A stretch of DNA of 64,000 bases from Blastomyces gilchristii SLH14081 (taxonomy: Eukaryota > Ascomycota > Eurotiomycetes > Onygenales > Ajellomycetaceae): the NCBI RefSeq assembly GCF_000003855.2, contig NW_003101660.1:186001-250000 (forward strand), in the 5' to 3' direction. The notes beneath the pieces were generated by a model. That model did not search any database, was not told the DNA's origin, and worked only from the letters and a program-made list of their open reading frames with translations. Positions 10,893 through 22,885 of this stretch are shown here, one piece after another (the first letter of the stretch is position 1; each line of letters starts with the position of its first letter). The translations under genes and the position numbers were made by a program.

Positions 10893-12119
10893 GGATGGAG
10901 AGTTGCTGAGGTCTGTCCTCGCCACTCTCCCACGCCAAGATGCTTGGCCAAAACTGTGAGCCGTTACATACCGCCTGATTAAATGCCCGTGTGAGCCAGT
11001 AAGCCATCTGCCTTGCACCTCTCAATTTATCGGCGGAATCCTCTCTCCATCATAAATAATGCCTTTCCTCCTGAAAAGCTCGAAGGTCCAGGCGGTCGCG
11101 GGTCGGCCCGGAGATGGGTCCTTCCGAGGAGTCCCCTTTTGGACCGCCCAATCAGCATTACGCTTCTAATTCTTTAGAGGAGCAATGAGTTCCTCCCCAC
11201 ACCATATATATATATTTAATAATATTACGCTGCAGCCCAATATGCGAGGGCTTCAGCCGACTAGAATCCGTCAGGCGGTAGAGTAGCTACTGCGCTGGCG
11301 TGCCTGATACCCCTAGGGAGGTTTTGTGGCCGTGGAGGACTTAACCGATCACGTGCCTCCAGGCGTTAAAATATTCATCATCATTCAGCCTTCCAATGTC
11401 CTAAGTAAGCCAAGATGTAAACCACTCTGATACTGACGGTTCGACCACCCCTCTTGATACTGACCAGTGGGCTATGCAACTTGGCGATATTAATTTCGCT
11501 AATTCAGACCCTGGACCATCTATTCCGCGATTCCCTTCTACATGATGGAGTGCTAGCTTGCACAGGAACAGAAACTGATTGTGCAATTGGAGAGGATGTC
11601 ATGAATTTGGAATGTCATGCCAGACCCAGTGCTCATGTGCAACAGCCTATAGGTCCTGACAATCAACTATAAGTAGTCGCCGAAGTTTTCTTTCCTAGCT
11701 TTTTGTACCACTTGTCACTTTCCAAACGCTTTCTCCTATTATCACCGGCAAGCTGGATATCTCACTGCTTTTGGGATCCGACAATGAGCGCGGTGACCGC
11801 TAGGGGTGAAAACCCATCCCCTCAATCATCAAAGCCAGAGTTAGCGCGGGTTCATCAAGAACTTTAGCTTTGACATCTTCGCGGGAGATATCATCAAGGC
11901 CCATGAAGAGATTGCTGCCAGACAAGCCCCCCAATGGCTGGCCAGCTAGGAAGATATCAAAATGGTCACTGGAAGAGGATGGGCTAATACTCAAACTTCG
12001 AGGGTCAAGAATTGAAATGGGATGATATCAGCAATAGAATCCCAGGAAGAAGCCGGATCAGCTGCTGGTTACGCTATCAGAACTATTTGGAACGGCAGTG
12101 CGAGTGAGATGAAGGGAAA
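10893..12119. other. Intergenic DNA with possible gene relics
   Basis: Little can be supported here. Some residual coding-like sequence continues from the phosphotransferase pseudogene to about 10960. On the minus strand, 11994-11800 reads as a protein-like stretch ('SNLFMGLDDISREDVKAKVL') ending in a stop, but I cannot tie it to a family or to further exons. The rest has no clear gene. Confidence 0.35.
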
Positions 12120-13140
12120 AAGGATAGATTAGCCAGACTCTATGAGAATATACGGCCAATTTTACTTCATCTGATACTTCTGTAAATGTAGATACCTAAC
12201 AGAGTTTGTATCTCAAACAGACATCATACAGCATCACACTTCCTAGCTTGTATTTTTCTTGAAAATTAGATCACAGACTAGAGCATGAATTCTCACAAAT
12301 ATAAAACACAATGTCTTTCTTTCATCTTGAACTGAGTTGTTGACTGTGTCAGATTGACTTCTGTTGAGGGTCTCAGGTTGATCGGCCCTTCTATCAGCAG
12401 TGCGCTGGTGGTGACTGAGCTCTTTTACCTCAGTAGCCTACAACTTCTGTGACTGATCTCTTTTGTCAGCAGTTTGATATAAATAGAGAACAGTGATTGT
12501 CAGTTGCTCTATGAGCTGTTTTATTGTATCTTTCCAGTGCATTCTCTTCAAATCTTTTGAGCTTGACAAGATTTGATCTCTTCAGTGATTTTGCATGAAA
12601 TTCCTCAATCAGTTGCTTGCAACTGGGTAGCACATTATAGAGAGATTCTCAGGAAGCAGCATAGTCACACCAATCAATTTTGTATTCCAGGTAGAACCTT
12701 CTGGTGTTGAAATTCCTTCAAATTCTCTGGTTCAGAATTGTGTCAATCAATCACTCTCTCCATCTTTTCATCGCGTTTGATCAGGATTGGTGAGTGGAAG
12801 GGAGTCAGGGAACATGATATCAAATCATTGTTTATAAGCACTTCTTCCATCATAACTCTTGATACCACAGTTGCAGAAATACTCATACTATTGTTTCTCT
12901 GTCAAAGAGATCATCATCATAGCATTCAGAAGAACTCATTCACTAAAATAAATGAGATGAATAAAAAAAACTGATAGACTGTGAAATTACCTTCACAGCA
13001 GCATGCACAGTAGTAACAAAACATGTTGAAGCTTATAGAATATTATAGAATGGAGAAATGTTGCATGTTGAACACATGATTGTGAAGAGTCACAAATTCA
13101 CAATTGCAGATGCAACTCTTTTGCATGCCTGCCAGGAAGA
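12120..13140. other. CpG-depleted degenerate tract, probable mutated repeat
   Basis: Roughly 1 kb in which I count only about five CpG dinucleotides, while TpG and CpA are abundant and stops fill all frames. The edges are sharp: flanking DNA has normal CpG content. In Onygenales, repeats are known to be CpG-depleted, so this is best read as an old transposable element or duplicate. Read on the minus strand it still has a few short protein-like stretches, but I cannot assign a transposon family and found no clear terminal repeats. Confidence 0.5.
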
Positions 13141-14299
13141 TCAATTCAGGGGGGGGGGGGGGATGGGTGGGTAGTGGGGATTTAAAGCAGCCTGCTTTCA
13201 AGGGCGAATCCGGACCTAGTTGTAAACAGGAATTTCATCGAGTCCAAATCTTTCGATGGCTTTTTCGAGGTATTTTGCGTTGGGGAAAACGTCATTTTAT
13301 TTGAGCTCAACAAAAATATTCGCTGGGCTGGGCGTCGCCGCAATTTTTCTTTTGTTGTGCCTCTTCCCAGCTCTTTTCCTTTTGCATGGAAATGGAAATA
13401 ATTATTAATGGAACTCGTATGCACCCACCGTCTATTTGTCCCTACTTGTCTATCTGTTCTCTGTTTTGGCGGGAGCTGCGAGGGATCAATCATTATTATT
13501 AATAATTATTATTATTGCTCGTTGCTTGGGGGCTTGGAATTTGCGCGGGTGGAAGTTTGGGTGAAGCTGTTGCTAGCCCGAATAGGGAAGGTTGCCTTCA
13601 AGGGGCGAAGAGGATAGTTCGAAACTTGCCTAATTGGGCTTTGGCTTGTATTTGGATTTGGATGGGGGAACACTGAATACAAGTTGCCAATACGAATAAT
13701 ACAAGGAACAAATACATTGGGACTGATTTATATAACAGCTTTCTGTGTAGCTGTAGACTCATGGATGGTGTATGGTATGCAAAGATCATCCGATGTCACG
13801 GAGCAGATTTTCACTTCATAGGCACTTGCAGTGTATCATTCTCCCGCCGAATCTTTGGATGTTAAAGCTTGAAACAACCTGGTATCGTTTGTTCTGCCGC
13901 AACCCAATTTCTGGGTTATCGATAAGAGCCAAAAGTACTCCGTATCCTACCCTACCCTGCCCTACCTCAGAGATCGCCTTGAATACCAGCCCAATACCAA
14001 TCTTACGAGACATGACATGTTGAACCTTTCCCTGTTCGTTGGCTTCAACTTACTTCTTTTTTTCTCTAACCGCTGTCCTTTTGGCCTTTCTCCTTCAACT
14101 TCAAACTTCACTCTTCACTCTTCACTCTTCACTCTCCATTCTTCTTCCGCGTGAGAAATTCATTTGATCCTGCCTGTTAATTCCTCCTTAATTTGCTCTC
14201 TCGTCTCTCCTTCATTCGTTGAGAGACGTTTTTCGCACTCCTCCCATCTTTCTCCCCTAATCTCCGAAGAAGCTCGTTCTCTACTCGGTTGTCTCGTCC

Positions 14300-14335
14300 A
14301 TGCGCGCTGGAAGGGATCAGGCGTTGAATTGCTAG
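14300..14335 (+). promoter_or_regulatory. Upstream ORF 1 in acetyl-CoA carboxylase leader
   Basis: An 11-codon frame (MRAGRDQALNC) with its own stop, 250 nt upstream of the main start. It would matter only if transcription starts upstream of it and no intron removes it. Confidence 0.3.
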
Positions 14336-14545
14336 GCCGTGTTGGATTTCTTTTCTTTCCGTTTTAATTTTCTAAATATATCAGCCTCCATAAAACGCTT
14401 TTACAGTCGACAAACCCCTCAAAAAGGAAAAAGAAAAGAGTGTGACCGGGGATCGACAACCTCCCCCCAAATCGATCCACGTGCTTTTGTTTACCCGCCC
14501 TTGTCGAAACGCACGAAGACCTCCGTCGCGTTTTCCATCTGTTTC

Positions 14546-14563
14546 ATGAATAGCTGGAAATAA
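14546..14563 (+). promoter_or_regulatory. Upstream ORF 2 in acetyl-CoA carboxylase leader
   Basis: A five-codon frame (MNSWK) ending 21 nt before the main ATG. It is close enough to the start to be within any normal leader, so it could dampen translation of the main frame. Confidence 0.35.
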
Positions 14564-14584
14564 TATATTATTTACGCCGTCATC

Positions 14585-17500
14585 ATGGGGGTCTCAAACG
14601 GATCGTCCAGCGTCAATGGCTTTGGGAGCGCATTCGCAGCCAAACATAACCTGCCACCACACTTTATCGGAGGCAATCGTCTCGATCTGGCACCCCCCGG
14701 AAAAGTGAAGGATTTCGTTGCAAAGAACGATGGACACTCAGTTATTACTTCGGTGCGTTCAATGCTGTCTCACCCTTTTGTGTAATTCCTTTCCTGCCCC
14801 CGCGACGAAGCCAATTTTTGGACTGCGCTATCTCAAGCTTGGATACGATGAGAATATGTACTGACTGTAATTTCTTTTCTCAATTTTTTATTTTTTTTAA
14901 TGTTTAGGTCCTCATTGCGAATAATGGCATTGCTGCCGTCAAAGAAATTCGAGATGTACGAAAATGGGCCTACAATACGTTTGGAGACGAAAGAGCGATT
15001 CAATTTACGGTCATGGCCACACCGGAGGATTTAAGAGCAAATGCAGACTATATTCGAATGGCTGACCAATATGTTGAGGTACGGAGCACTCTTAAAGGCG
15101 TTCTTATAAAGATGGTCGAGTTTGGCACAGCAAATGGGAGACGAAATTAGCGCAGCTGACTCAACTTTTATTGATTAGGTTCCTGGAGGCACGAATAACA
15201 ACAATTATGCCAATGTTGAGCTGATCGTGGATGTTGCAGAACGTATGGGCGTCCACGCGGTTTGGGCAGGATGGTGAGGACGTTCCGTGACCCGTACTTT
15301 ATTTTATTTTTCTTGTGGGAAGGAACAAGCTGGCTAATATTCCACTAGGGGCCACGCTTCAGAAAACCCAAAACTGCCTGAATCGCTTGCGGCATCTCCC
15401 AAAAAGATTATTTTTATTGGCCCTCCTGGTTCTGCGATGCGCTCCCTCGGAGATAAAATTTCTTCGACGATTGTTGCCCAGCACGCGGGGGTTCCTTGTA
15501 TCCCTTGGTCTGGAGAGGGTGTTGATGAAGTTACAGTCGATGTAAACGGGATCGTGACTGTTGAACCACACATTTATGAAAAAGGCTGCACCCATTCTCC
15601 GCAAGAAGGGTTGGAGAAAGCTCGGGCGATTGGTTTCCCGGTCATGGTCAAGGCCTCGGAAGGTGGTGGTGGAAAGGGTATTCGAAAGGTCGAGAGAGAA
15701 GAGGATTTCATCAATATGTATAATGCCGCCGCCAGCGAGATTCCTGGGTCACCGATTTTCGTCATGAAACTCGCAGGCAATGCGAGACATTTGGAAGTTC
15801 AGCTACTAGCAGATCAGTATGGTAACAACATTTCCCTTTTTGGTCGGGATTGTTCAGTCCAGCGACGACATCAGAAAATTATTGAGGAGGCTCCTGTCAC
15901 GATTGCGAAACAAGAGACCTTCCAGGCAATGGAACAAGCAGCCGTGAGACTCGGAAAGCTAGTTGGCTACGTTTCCGCCGGAACTGTCGAATATCTCTAC
16001 TCCCATGCGGAAGACAAGTTCTATTTCCTCGAGCTAAATCCCCGTCTCCAAGTCGAGCATCCCACAACCGAAATGGTCTCAGGAGTGAACCTTCCCGCCG
16101 CACAGCTCCAGATTGCCATGGGAATTCCCTTGCATCGTATTCGTGATATTCGTCTCTTGTATGGCGTGGACCCTAACACCAGCTCCGAAATTGACTTCCA
16201 TTTCACGAATGAAGAAAGCACGAAAATTCAACGTCGACCGAAACCTAAGGGTCACACCACTGCTTGTCGTATTACCTCAGAGGATCCCGGCGAAGGTTTC
16301 AAACCATCCAGCGGAACAATGCACGAGCTCAACTTCCGAAGTAGCTCAAATGTCTGGGGTTACTTCTCTGTCGGCACCGCTGGTGGGATCCATAGTTTCT
16401 CCGATTCTCAATTTGGCCATATCTTTGCCTACGGCGAAAATCGCTCTGCTTCACGCAAGCACATGGTCGTCGCATTGAAGGAATTGAGCATTCGCGGTGA
16501 TTTCCGGACCACCGTTGAGTATCTCATCAAGCTACTTGAGACTCCCGCCTTCGAGGACAATACCATCACCACTGGCTGGTTGGATCAGTTGATTTCGAAT
16601 AAACTTACAGCTGAGCGTCCCGACCCAATGGTCGCTGTTATCTGTGGAGCCGTTACCAGAGCTCATCTCTCGAGTGAGTCGTGTATCGCGGAATATCGGA
16701 AGGGTCTTGAGAAGGGTCAAGTACCTTCAAAAGATGTCCTGAGAACAGTTTTCCCCATTGATTTTATTTACGAAGGATACCGATACAAATTCACTGCTAC
16801 TAGATCAAGCGACGATAGCTATCATCTGTTTATTAACGGGTCCAAATGTTCTGTTGGTGTTCGGGCTCTAGCTGATGGAGGATTGCTCGTGCTCTTGAAT
16901 GGACGAAGCCATAATGTTTACTGGAAGGAGGAAGCTGCTGCGACCCGATTGAGTGTTGATGGCAAGACATGTCTGCTTGAAGAAGAAAACGACCCTACGC
17001 AACTTCGTACCCCTAGTCCAGGCAAGCTTGTGAAATATACTGTGGAAAACGGAGAACATGTTCGAGCTGGACAGCCATTCGCTGAGGTCGAAGTCATGAA
17101 AATGTATATGCCCCTCATCGCGCAGGAGGATGGTATCGTGCAACTCATCAAACAGCCTGGGTCTACACTCGAAGCTGGGGATATCTTGGGTATTCTCGCG
17201 TTGGATGACCCTTCAAGAGTGAAACATGCTCAGCCTTTCCTCGGGCAACTACCAGAGCTAGGTCCTCCTCAAGTTGTCGGCACCAAGCCACCACAGCGCT
17301 TCGGCCTACTCCACAACATTCTGCTTGATATTCTTCGTGGGTTCGATAACCAGGTCATCATGGGAGCCACCTTGAAAGAGTTGGTCGAAGTGCTGAGGAA
17401 CCCCGAACTACCGTATGGAGAGTGGAACGCCCAAGTGTCCGCCCTGCATTCTCGCATGCCACAGAAGCTTGACTCCCTCCTCACGCAGGTCGTTGATAGA

Positions 17501-20500
17501 GCCAAGTCACGAAAGGCGGAGTTCCCAGCCAACCAATTGATGAAGACACTTACCCGCTTCATTGATGACAATGTGAGCCCTGCCGATGCCGACATTCTGC
17601 AGACAAGCCTCCTACCCCTCGTGGATGTCATCCGACGATATAGTGAGGGTCTGAAAGTTCACGAATACAAAGTCTTCATAGGAATTCTTCAACAGTATTG
17701 GGAAGTGGAGCACCTTTTCACAGGACGAAATATGCGAGACGAGGATGTGATCCTTAAACTAAGAGAAGAGAACAAAGATGACATCGACGGCGTCATCCAA
17801 ACCGTCTTATCTCACAGCAAAGTCGGAGCCAAGAACAACTTGCTGCTCGCGATTTTAGATATGTATCGTCCAAATAAACCAAACGCCGGCAACGTCGGGA
17901 AGTATTTAAAACCCATTCTGAAAAAACTAGCAGAACTGGAATCTCGAGCTACTTCCAAAGTGGCATTGAAAGCTCGCGAGGTTCTTATCCAGTGCGCATT
18001 GCCGTCTCTTGAAGAGAGAGTTGCTCAGATGGAGCATATTTTACGCTCCTCAGTTGTGGAATCCAAATACGGAGAGACAGGGTGGGACCATAGAGAACCT
18101 GACCTAAGCGTCTTGAAGGAAGTGGTTGACTCCAAGTACACCGTCTTCGACGTGCTTCCTCTTTTCTTTGGACATCAGGATCAATGGGTATCGCTGGCGG
18201 CGCTCGAGGTGTATGTCCGCAGAGCTTATCGGGCATACTCACTGAAGGGAATCGAATACCACAACCAACAGGAGAGTCCATTCTTTATTTCGTGGGATTT
18301 CATCCTCGGGAAGACTGGCCACTCTGAGTTTGGAATGGCAGCCGCTTCAACCCACCCATCCACCCCAACCACTCCCACCACGGAAAGCAATCCATTCAAG
18401 AAAATTAGCTCCATTAGCGATATGTCGTACTTGGTCAACAAGGGGGTCAATGAACCAATGAGGAAAGGTGTCATTATTCCAGTCAATTATCTTGATGATG
18501 CCGAAGAAATGCTCTCCAGGGCGCTGGAGGTCTTCCCTCGCTCAGAGCCACAGAAAAACAACGGAAACTCTCTCGGTTCCAATTTGGCAGCATTACGCAA
18601 ACCACCTCGCCCTGAAACTGTCGATGAGCTTACTGGAGTCTGCAACGTTGCTATACGCGATATCGAGGACCTGGATGATACGGAGATGGTCGCGCGCATT
18701 ACTAAACTTGTCTCCGAACTTAAGGAAGAGTTACTCGCTCGCCGAGTGAGAAGACTTACCTTTATTTGTGGACACAAGGATGGAACTTACCCCGGTTACT
18801 TCACGTTTAGAGGGCCTTCTTACGACGAAGACGAGAGTATTCGCCATAGTGAACCCGCCCTTGCATTCCAGCTTGAATTGGGAAGACTCTCCAAGTTCAA
18901 AATCAAGCCCGTCTTTACAGAAAACCGAAATATCCACGTTTACGAAGCGATTGGGAAAGGGCCAGAGAGCGACAAGGCCGTTGATAAACGATATTTCACA
19001 CGTGCTGTTGTTCGACCTGGGCGTCTGCGGGATGATATACCCACGGCGGAGTATCTCATCTCTGAGGCCGATAACTTGATGAATGATATCCTTGACGCGC
19101 TTGAAATTATTGGCAACAATAACTCCGACTTGAACCATATTTTTATCAACTTCACGCCCGTTTTCCCGCTTGAACCCGCTGATGTTGAAAGAGCACTGGC
19201 AGGCTTCCTGGAACGCTTCGGTCGACGACTCTGGCGCCTTCGCGTGACCGGGGCTGAAATTCGTATCCTCTGTACGGAACCCACGACTGGCATGGCCTAT
19301 CCCCTCCGTGTTGTCATCAACAACACTTCCGGATATATCATCCAGGTTGAAATGTATGCTGAGCGGAAATCCGAGAAGGGAGAATGGATATTCCATAGTA
19401 TCGGTGGCACCACTAAGATCGGGTCCATGCATCTTCGTCCGGTATCCACGCCTTATCCTACAAAAGAATGGCTGCAACCAAAGCGGTACAAGGCCCATTT
19501 GATGGGAACCCAATATGTATACGACTTCCCCGAGCTTTTCAGACAAGCTTTCCAGAATTGCTGGGTCAAGGCCGTTGGGGAGCACTCATCGCTTGCCGAC
19601 AAACGACCGGCTGTAGGCGACTGCATTGATTACGCTGAGCTCGTGCTTGACGATACTGATAACTTGATCGAAGTGGTTCGCGAGCCGGGAACAAACACGC
19701 ATGGAATGGTTGGTTGGATGATCACTGCCAGAACACCCGAGTACCCACGAGGTAGGCGCTTCATCATTATCGCCAACGATATCACCTTCCAAATTGGATC
19801 GTTCGGGCCTCAAGAAGACAAATTCTTCCACAAGTGCACGGAACTTGCGAGGAAGCTAGGAATTCCACGGATCTATCTTTCTGCTAACTCCGGTGCTCGC
19901 ATCGGAATGGCAGAGGAACTGATGCGTCATTTCTCGGTTGCATGGAATGATCCCAAGCGGCCGGACGCTGGCTTCAAATATCTTTATCTTACTCCAGAGG
20001 TCAAGAAGCGATTTGACGAGAGGAAGACTAAGGATGTCATAACGGAGCTGGTCACGGAAGACGGTGAGGAAAGACATATGATCACCACTATCATCGGCGC
20101 AGAAGATGGCCTGGGTGTCGAGTGTCTGAGAGGTTCCGGCCTTATTGCAGGCGCGACGTCCAAGGCTTACGAGGACATCTTCACTATCACGCTTGTGACC
20201 TGTCGCTCCGTTGGAATTGGTGCTTACCTCGTTCGCCTAGGCCAAAGAGCGATTCAAGTTGAAGGACAGCCAATTATCCTGACTGGAGCTCCTGCCATTA
20301 ACAAGCTACTAGGACGAGAAGTCTATACATCTAACTTGCAGCTGGGTGGAACACAGATCATGTACAAGAACGGTGTTTCCCATATGACGGCCAATGATGA
20401 CTTTGAAGGCGTACAGAAGATTGTCCAATGGATGTCGTTCATCCCTGACAAGAAGAATTCGCCCGTCCCTATCCGACCATATTCGGACACATGGGATCGA

Positions 20501-21860
20501 GATATCGGTTATTATCCTCCCGCTAAGCAAACTTATGACGTGAGATGGCTTATCGCTGGTAAGCATGATGATGAGGGTTTCCTACCTGGCATGTTCGACA
20601 AAGATTCCTTTCAGGAAGCACTCGGGGGGTGGGCCAGGACTGTGGTTGTTGGACGCGCTAGGCTCGGTGGTATCCCCATGGGTGTCATCGCAGTCGAGAC
20701 CCGCTCCGTCGACACTGTCACGCCCGCTGATCCTGCGAATCCGGACTCGATGGAGCTGATTTCCACAGAGGCAGGTGGAGTTTGGTATCCAAATTCTGCT
20801 TTCAAAACCGCCCAAGCTCTCAAGGATTTCAACTTTGGCGAACAACTGCCGGTCATGATCCTTGCCAACTGGCGAGGTTTCTCTGGCGGCCAACGCGACA
20901 TGTACAATGAGGTTCTTAAGTATGGTTCTTACATCGTCGATGCTCTTGTCAAATACGAGCAACCTATTTTCGTTTACATCCCGCCACTCGGAGAACTACG
21001 CGGTGGCTCATGGGTAAGTTTAATTTCCCGGGTTGCTTTGTTGATGTTTTCTTTCATCTCGTGCTAATATTTTGCCACAGGTTGTGATCGATCCTACTAT
21101 CAACCCAGAACAGATGGAGATGTACGCTGATGAGGAATCTCGCGGTGGTGTTCTTGAACCTGAGGGTATTGTCAACATCAAATACCGCAAAGACAAACAG
21201 CTGGATACCATGGCCCGTTTGGACCCGGAATATAGCGAGCTCAGAAAGGCCCTCAGCGACAAATCCCTGCCTGCAGACCAACTGTCCAAGATCAAAGCCA
21301 AGATGACCGAAAGAGAAGAACAACTTCTCCCAGTCTATATGCAGATTGCTCTGCAATTTGCCGATCTTCACGACCGCGCCGGCCGTATGGAGGCAAAGGG
21401 AACCATCCGTCAAGCTCTCCAGTGGAAGAACGCGAGAAGATTCTTCTACTGGCGTCTCCGCCGCCGTCTCAGCGAGGAGCTCGTCCTAAAGCGCATGGCG
21501 GCAACCGCCCCCCCCACCGGCATGCGCAATGGCGCTATCCCAACCACCAGCCCCTCATCTTCCCCTAGACCCGCTCCACCAACAACCCGCGAAATCAATC
21601 TCAACACGCTGAAGTCGTGGACTGGAATGTTGGATCGGGAGTTCGATTTCAACGACCGAAAGGTTGCGCTGTGGTACGAAGAGAATAAAAAGAAGGTTCT
21701 GGAGAAAGTCGAGGAGATGAAGACGGAGGGTGTCGCAATTGAAGTTGCACAGTTGCTCATGGGTAATAAGGATGGTGGTCTGAAGGGTGTGCAGCAGGTG
21801 TTGAGCATGCTTCCTGTGGAGGAGAGGGAGGCTGTGCTAAAATACTTGGGGTCGTCATAG
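14585..21860 (+). CDS. ACC1: Acetyl-CoA carboxylase, multidomain cytosolic form
   Basis: Five exons: 14585-14752, 14908-15078, 15179-15273, 15349-21013 and 21081-21860. All phases agree and give about 2292 residues, the normal fungal length. It carries out biotin-dependent carboxylation of acetyl-CoA to malonyl-CoA, the committed step of fatty-acid synthesis. The order is biotin carboxylase (to ~residue 560, glycine-rich ATP loop '[11 protein letters not shown]', '[14 protein letters not shown]'), biotin carrier ('[10 protein letters not shown]', biotinyl Lys ~729), a long central domain, then the carboxyltransferase pair ('[18 protein letters not shown]', '[17 protein letters not shown]', '[15 protein letters not shown]'). 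Introns cluster near the two ends, with a 5.7-kb central exon. The start agrees with fungal orthologues. Malonyl-CoA also feeds polyketide synthesis. Essential in most fungi. Confidence 0.98.
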
Positions 21861-22885
21861 GAAGAGTGAAATGAGCATGGTTGGGTTGGGTTGAGTGTGA
21901 AATGAGCCATGCTGCTTTTTTTGGGTGTGTTTTGATTTATGCATGTTGTGATAGATGGAGGGGCGGCTTTGGCGGAGCATATGCGTATTATATTTTTCTT
22001 TCTCAGTAATAGTCATAGGATGTGGGAGTGTGTGGTTGTGTTTTTTCTTTCTTTTTTTGTCTTTCTTTTTTTTTCGATATTTTTGCAATTTGGCTTTTAT
22101 TACATTGTTTAGTTTGCTTCTCATCACCTCATTTCATAGCTTCGCTGATTGCTTTCCTTCGATCTTCGTTTGTCTGCTTTTACTTTTACTTTGGTTTCGC
22201 TTCCCTATAAAATCAGCAGGGCAGCCCCCTCCCTAGATGTTTCCCTGCTTTTTACTCTTTATTTCTTGTATTTTCTAGGACTAGATTTCTGGTTTTCCAG
22301 TATTTACACATACATAATTCGATAATGTTTATATTTCTAGGAACTTTGATTCATTTTGATGGGTTGACCCTCTAATCTCATGATCTGATAGGCCTCGGAT
22401 AGAATCTAGACGGTGTGGGGTGGGTGTTTGAACGCTAGAGGAAAATATGTTTGCTCATTCTCGTGAATAGAATGGTAAGATAAAAGTAGATATGCATGTT
22501 GCCTGGCCATAAGACGGTTAAGCTGAATATGCATATATATATGAAGACTGAAAGCAACAAGATGTTATAATATTACACTAATTTGTTTAATGGTGGAAAA
22601 CATGCCTAGGAACCTGGGCTGAACAAGGTTATATACAATGCGTATGAATATTAGCGAATTAGAAAGTAATACAAAAAAGAAAGAGGAAAAAGAAAAATGC
22701 ATAATGAAGGGGAAGATAGCTAGCAAATAAGAATAGGCAAAAATATGGAAAGGGGGGAGGGTATCACAAAATGGGGATTATCAAAAAGTACTCTAAAAGA
22801 GAGGTGGAATAAAAACGTATTTAGGACCAAAATGAAATGACCACAGAAAAAAACGTATAAGAAACGACCAACACACCCCACCCAC
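21861..22885. other. Convergent 3' region between ACC1 and the HeLo-like gene
   Basis: About 1 kb between two converging genes. It is T-rich on the ACC1 side (22040-22110), then A-rich on the plus strand near the other gene, as expected for two 3' UTRs facing each other. No coding frame is supported. Confidence 0.5.

Larger units (their letters stand above)
13141..14584. promoter_or_regulatory. Upstream region and leader of acetyl-CoA carboxylase gene
   Basis: It holds a 14-nt G run at 13149-13162, an AT-rich part near 13490-13515, and a pyrimidine-rich segment with four tandem TTCACTC units at 14107-14134. Pyrimidine-rich tracts close to transcription starts are common in filamentous fungi. 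Two short upstream ORFs precede the main start (14300-14335 and 14546-14563). The true transcription start cannot be read from sequence. Confidence 0.45.

Noticed and set aside
18731..19585. 284-codon open frame antisense to acetyl-CoA carboxylase
   Set aside because: It lies fully inside a strongly conserved coding exon and has no family character; it is a shadow of codon use on the other strand.
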